Shown here piece by piece: positions 5,995 to 8,727 of a DNA stretch of 8,727 nt. Within the stretch, counting starts at the first letter, position 1, and each line of letters begins with the position of its first letter. This stretch comes from Lachnospiraceae bacterium UBA3332 (GTDB lineage: Bacteria; Bacillota; Clostridia; Lachnospirales; Lachnospiraceae): assembly GCA_002361095.1 (NCBI GenBank), contig DERU01000175.1, positions 435-9,161 on the forward strand. The letters run 5' to 3'. The position numbers and the translations under genes were made by a program. Under the pieces are notes generated by a model, which saw only the letters and a list, made by a program, of their open reading frames with translations, did not search any database and was not told the origin of the DNA.

Positions 5995-6316
5995 ATTTTG
6001 CGTCCGAATCCGCTTTTTCCACCTGGGCAATCGCGCTTTTCTGCATCGGAATCCGGCAGTTTTTGTTATTGCCAAACTCCACGATCACGGTGTCTTCCGT
6101 GATGTCAATGACAATTCCGTAAAACCCGCTGTTTGTCAGAATGCAGTCCCCGATTTCCAGCGTGGAAAGCATCGAACTCATCTTTTTTTGTTCCTTCTTC
6201 TGGGGGCGGTACAGGGCAAAATAAAAAAACGCCCCGAAAATCACCACATACATCAGGATAATCGGCAGCATACCTCCCGGAGCGCCTTCCGCCGCCTGCG
6301 CCATGATCATTCTCAT
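5993..6316 (-). CDS. yajC: YajC, Sec translocase accessory subunit
   Basis: YajC is a small single-span membrane protein that associates with SecDF and the SecYEG channel and is not essential where tested. The 107-residue product has a short alanine-rich N-terminus, one transmembrane segment (about 17-36), the characteristic YRPQKKEQKK just after it (36-45), then the soluble YajC domain with GDCILTNSGFYGIV (56-69) and a charged tail. The start ATG at 6314-6316 is placed by AGGAGG at 6327-6332; ATGs at codons 3 and 5 are possible but further from it. It follows tgt by 66 nt, the common tgt-yajC order, but secD and secF do not follow. Instead the stop codon abuts a large palindromic element and then a dipeptidase gene. 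Confidence 0.95.
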   Translation of the reverse strand: MRMIMAQAAEGAPGGMLPIILMYVVIFGAFFYFALYRPQKKEQKKMSSMLSTLEIGDCILTNSGFYGIVIDITEDTVIVEFGNNKNCRIPMQKSAIAQVEKADSDAK

Positions 6317-6382
6317 AAAACTTCTTCCTCCTGCTTTTCCTTTTCCAAAGGTAATGGTTGCAAAACTAACGTTTGTCTTTTA

Positions 6383-7525
6383 TCATAACACAGTATTTTG
6401 CATTCCGTCAAGCTTACGCTTCTTATAGGAAGCAAATTCTCCCCGATCCAGGGCGTCCCGTATTTCCGTCATCATCGTGTTGTAAAAATACAGGTTATGC
6501 AGCACACACAGACGCATCCCCAGCATTTCCTTTGCCTTGAGCAGATGACGGATATAAGCGCGGGAATACCGCCTGCACGCCGGGCACGGACACCCCGGTT
6601 CCACCGGCCTTTCGTCCAGTTCATACTTTGCATTAAAAAGATTGATTTTCCCGAAATTGGTGTATAAATGCCCATGCCTTCCGTTTCTGGTCGGATAAAC
6701 GCAGTCAAAAAAATCCACGCCCCTCTCCACCGCCTCCAAAATATTGGCGGGCGTTCCCACCCCCATCAGGTAAGTAGGCTTGTCCGCAGGAAGGTGGGGA
6801 ACGGTTACCTCCAAAATATGGTACATCTCTTCATGGGTTTCCCCCACCGCCAGACCTCCCACCGCATAACCGTCCAGTTCCATCTGTGCGATCCGCTTGG
6901 CATGGCCGATCCGCACATCCTCATACACCGCTCCTTGGTTGATGCCGAACAATAACTGCTTTTTGTTGATCGTATCCTCCAAACCGTTCAGCCGGTTCAT
7001 CTCCTTTTGACACCGTTCCAGCCAGCGCGTGGTCCGCGCGACGGAATTCTCCACATACTGCCGGTCCGCCTTTGCCGGTGCGCATTCGTCAAATGCCATC
7101 GCAATGGTGGAGGCAAGATTTGACTGGATCCGCATACTCTCTTCCGGCCCCATAAAAATCCTGTGTCCGTCGATATGGCAGCGGAAAGTGACGCCTTCCT
7201 CCCTGATCTTGCGCAGTCCCGCAAGGGAAAACACCTGAAAACCGCCGGAATCCGTCAGAACCGGCTTTTCCCAGGACATAAACCGGCGCAGCCCTCCAAA
7301 AGCCTTGATTTTCTCATCCCCCGGACGCACATGCAGATGGTACGTGTTGGATAATTCCACCTGTGTCCCCAGCTGTTCCAAATCCTCTGTGGACACGGCC
7401 CCTTTGATGGCGGCCACAGTTCCCACATTCATAAAGACAGGCGTTTGGATGGTTCCGTGAACCGTCTCCATCACCGCACGCTTGGCCCTGCCTTCTTTTT
7501 TGATCACTTCATATTTCATTTTCAT
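6383..7525 (-). CDS. tgt: tRNA-guanine transglycosylase
   Basis: Tgt swaps guanine-34 in the anticodon of Asp, Asn, His and Tyr tRNAs for a queuine precursor (preQ1 in most bacteria). Counting from the ATG at 7523-7525 (380 residues, full family length): SNTYHLHVRPG at 59-69; TDSGGFQVFSL at 91-101 with D92; AFDEC with D147 and C149; GINQG at 194-198; GGLAVGE at 223-229; FDCVYPTRNGRHG at 273-285 with nucleophile D274; and the zinc site C312-x-C314-xx-C317 with H343. Start choice: GGGG lies about 5 nt before this ATG and the family usually begins two residues before the KYEV-like segment. ATGs at 7537 and 7519 are alternatives; upstream extension to 7654 is only overlap with the neighbour. The gene starts 17 nt inside the acyltransferase gene, implying coupling, and yajC follows. 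Whether the base is preQ1 or salvaged queuine cannot be read from sequence alone. Confidence 0.96.
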   Translation of the reverse strand: MKMKYEVIKKEGRAKRAVMETVHGTIQTPVFMNVGTVAAIKGAVSTEDLEQLGTQVELSNTYHLHVRPGDEKIKAFGGLRRFMSWEKPVLTDSGGFQVFSLAGLRKIREEGVTFRCHIDGHRIFMGPEESMRIQSNLASTIAMAFDECAPAKADRQYVENSVARTTRWLERCQKEMNRLNGLEDTINKKQLLFGINQGAVYEDVRIGHAKRIAQMELDGYAVGGLAVGETHEEMYHILEVTVPHLPADKPTYLMGVGTPANILEAVERGVDFFDCVYPTRNGRHGHLYTNFGKINLFNAKYELDERPVEPGCPCPACRRYSRAYIRHLLKAKEMLGMRLCVLHNLYFYNTMMTEIRDALDRGEFASYKKRKLDGMQNTVL

Positions 7526-8663
7526 GGCTGCCCCCATCCGTCCCCTCTTCCCCCTTCCAAATACGCTCCAGCTTTTTGTCAAGCCGCAAAAAAACCGCCT
7601 GAAGCTTTGGATTCTGATCCAGAAAAACAAACAATTTCTGCCGTCCCAGTTCAATCACCGTACACCCTGCATAGACCGCCAAAATCGTTCCCAGACAGGC
7701 GGGCAGCAAATACCACTTATCCAGCCAGGAAGCGCCCCCGATCCTGCCCCAAAGCGTATCCCGGATATACAGATGGTCATGAATTAAATACACCCCAAAA
7801 GACGCCCCCGCAATCCGGTTGATCCAGCGTGATACCTTTCCCGGTTTTACGGACAAATTCAAAAAAGCCACAAAAAGAAGAAGGGACGCAGCGCTGACCA
7901 GTATGGAACTATAGGTAAAAAACACACTGTATCCCCACATCAGGTCGTCCAGAATACTGATTTTCCCAAGCGGCGTTTGCAAAAGCGCTTCTATCACGAA
8001 ACGGCTGCAGGGAATCAGCAGGAGGGCAATACATGCAAAAGCCAGCTTTTTTACAAAATGTCCGTCAGGTTTATAGTACAGCTTCAAATAGGCTCCCACC
8101 AGGTATACGGTCAAAAACCAGCTGATGCTCACCCCTCCCGCCGTATTGAGGGCGGAAGAAAAATAAATAATGTTCGGCCATACGGAAACCAACATGAAAC
8201 TTAAAAACGCCGTACAGGCCAGCTGCCTTCTGGTGAGCGCACGCACCAGCTTATTCATTACCGGCGACAGCAAATACATTCCCACATACATTGAAACAAA
8301 CCAATAAAAATCCGATGCAATCGGCAATACGGAAAACACCATATTTTTCATCTCATGTTCCACATCCCCGAAAACCCAAAATAAAACGGTGATGCCAAAA
8401 GCATAGAAAAAAACCTGTCCCCCCATCTTTGCCAGCTTCCAGGAAGAAAACCTGGCATCCACCAGAAAATAACTGCTGATCAGCAAATAAACCGTAATGC
8501 TGGTAAAGGGAATTCCGAACAAAATCCATACTATATAATAAGAAAAGCTTCCCGGCCTGGCCAAATCCACCATCCCGCCGTGGTTGACCAGATGGGCTGC
8601 CACCACCATCATCATGGCGATAATGCGCAGCAGTTCCAAATTCATCTGTCTCTCTTTTTTCAT
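7509..8663 (-). CDS. Acyltransferase family 3 membrane protein
   Basis: Integral membrane O-acyltransferases of this family (Pfam Acyl_transf_3, related to WecH/OatA-type domains) transfer acetyl or succinyl groups to surface polysaccharides, lipids or antibiotics. The 384-residue protein starts with the classic MNLELLRIIAMMMVVAAH (7-24, H24), has about ten hydrophobic segments, YWFVSMYVGMYLLSP at 120-134, and ends its membrane part with ASFGVYLIHDHLYI at 287-300 (H295), both hallmarks of the family. A basic amphipathic tail (about 340-384) follows; no extracellular SGNH domain is attached. The start ATG at 8661-8663 is backed by AGAGGGG (8669-8675, 5-nt gap) and by the family N-terminus; an upstream ATG at 8720 would add 19 residues that run through a hairpin and lacks a visible binding site. 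Its 3' end overlaps tgt. The acceptor cannot be deduced; no polysaccharide genes are in view. Confidence 0.88.
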   Translation of the reverse strand: MKKERQMNLELLRIIAMMMVVAAHLVNHGGMVDLARPGSFSYYIVWILFGIPFTSITVYLLISSYFLVDARFSSWKLAKMGGQVFFYAFGITVLFWVFGDVEHEMKNMVFSVLPIASDFYWFVSMYVGMYLLSPVMNKLVRALTRRQLACTAFLSFMLVSVWPNIIYFSSALNTAGGVSISWFLTVYLVGAYLKLYYKPDGHFVKKLAFACIALLLIPCSRFVIEALLQTPLGKISILDDLMWGYSVFFTYSSILVSAASLLLFVAFLNLSVKPGKVSRWINRIAGASFGVYLIHDHLYIRDTLWGRIGGASWLDKWYLLPACLGTILAVYAGCTVIELGRQKLFVFLDQNPKLQAVFLRLDKKLERIWKGEEGTDGGSHENEI

Positions 8664-8675
8664 ATGAACCCCTCT

Positions 8676-8691
8676 GCCCGCTTTAGCGGGC
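8676..8691. promoter_or_regulatory. GC-rich hairpin touching the acyltransferase ribosome binding site
   Basis: GCCCGC and GCGGGC pair perfectly around a 4-nt loop. On the minus strand the stem ends directly against the AGAGGGG ribosome binding site (8669-8675). No T-run follows on either strand, so it is unlikely to be a terminator. It could affect ribosome access or mark a processed 5' end. Confidence 0.5.
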
Positions 8692-8727
8692 GTAAATTCA
8701 TGATTGAAAAACTGTCGCATATGGTTT

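Noticed and set aside
5724..6075. Small minus-strand frames with repeated Cys/Phe motifs (5724-5975 and 5788-6075) and a plus-strand frame (5507-5947)
   Set aside because: They run through the palindromic element, share repeated peptides because the DNA is repeated, lack ribosome binding sites, and one overlaps yajC. Structure explains the pattern better than coding.
8676..8691. Terminator of a gene beyond the right edge
   Set aside because: No T-run follows the stem on the minus strand; the bases after it are the acyltransferase ribosome binding site.
1..8727. tRNA, rRNA, CRISPR array, insertion sequence or phage gene
   Set aside because: I saw no cloverleaf, no regular spacer-repeat array, and no transposase or integrase motif on either strand.

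Overview
All genes in this window lie on the minus strand, so transcription runs from high to low coordinates. Base composition is moderate (about half G+C by eye). Shine-Dalgarno sites are strong (AGGAGG types). The protein types (clostridial Tgt, YajC, M19 dipeptidase, DUF4097-like protein, leuB-ilvD) suggest a Gram-positive Clostridia chromosome, most likely Lachnospiraceae. That family assignment is an inference from protein style, not a database result.

Layout in transcription order (right to left): (1) a membrane acyltransferase-3 protein (7509-8663), with a small GC-rich hairpin abutting its ribosome binding site; (2) tgt, tRNA-guanine transglycosylase (6383-7525), overlapping the end of the acyltransferase gene; (3) yajC (5993-6316), the small Sec-accessory membrane protein, here without secD/secF following; (4) a gene-free stretch of about 400 bases (5593-5992) that is far from empty; (5) an M19-family dipeptidase (4612-5592) with a TTG start; (6) a small multi-helix membrane protein (3903-4460) overlapping (7) a membrane-anchored DUF4097-like repeat protein (2930-3913); (8) a terminator, then a sigma-A-type promoter; (9) leuB (1662-2747) and ilvD (1-1643, cut by the window edge only a few residues before its expected end), forming a branched-chain amino acid operon.

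The most interesting part is the yajC-dipeptidase gap. Positions 5737-5994 form a very long imperfect palindrome. Its two 47-base main arms match at 35 positions. Nine of the 12 differences are transitions, and every one becomes a G-U pair if the minus strand is transcribed (each would be an A-C mismatch on the plus strand). The outer stem adds three more differences of the same kind. This strand asymmetry suggests a selected or recently folded RNA structure carried at the 3' end of the yajC transcript, or a mobile palindromic repeat that is transcribed. It starts exactly on the yajC stop codon. A second, separate 10-bp perfect inverted repeat (5630-5682) sits in the dipeptidase leader.

Functionally the window is mostly housekeeping: leucine/isoleucine/valine synthesis, queuosine tRNA modification and protein export. 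It also has a small envelope-associated pair of unknown role. I see no tRNA, rRNA, CRISPR array, transposase or phage gene.
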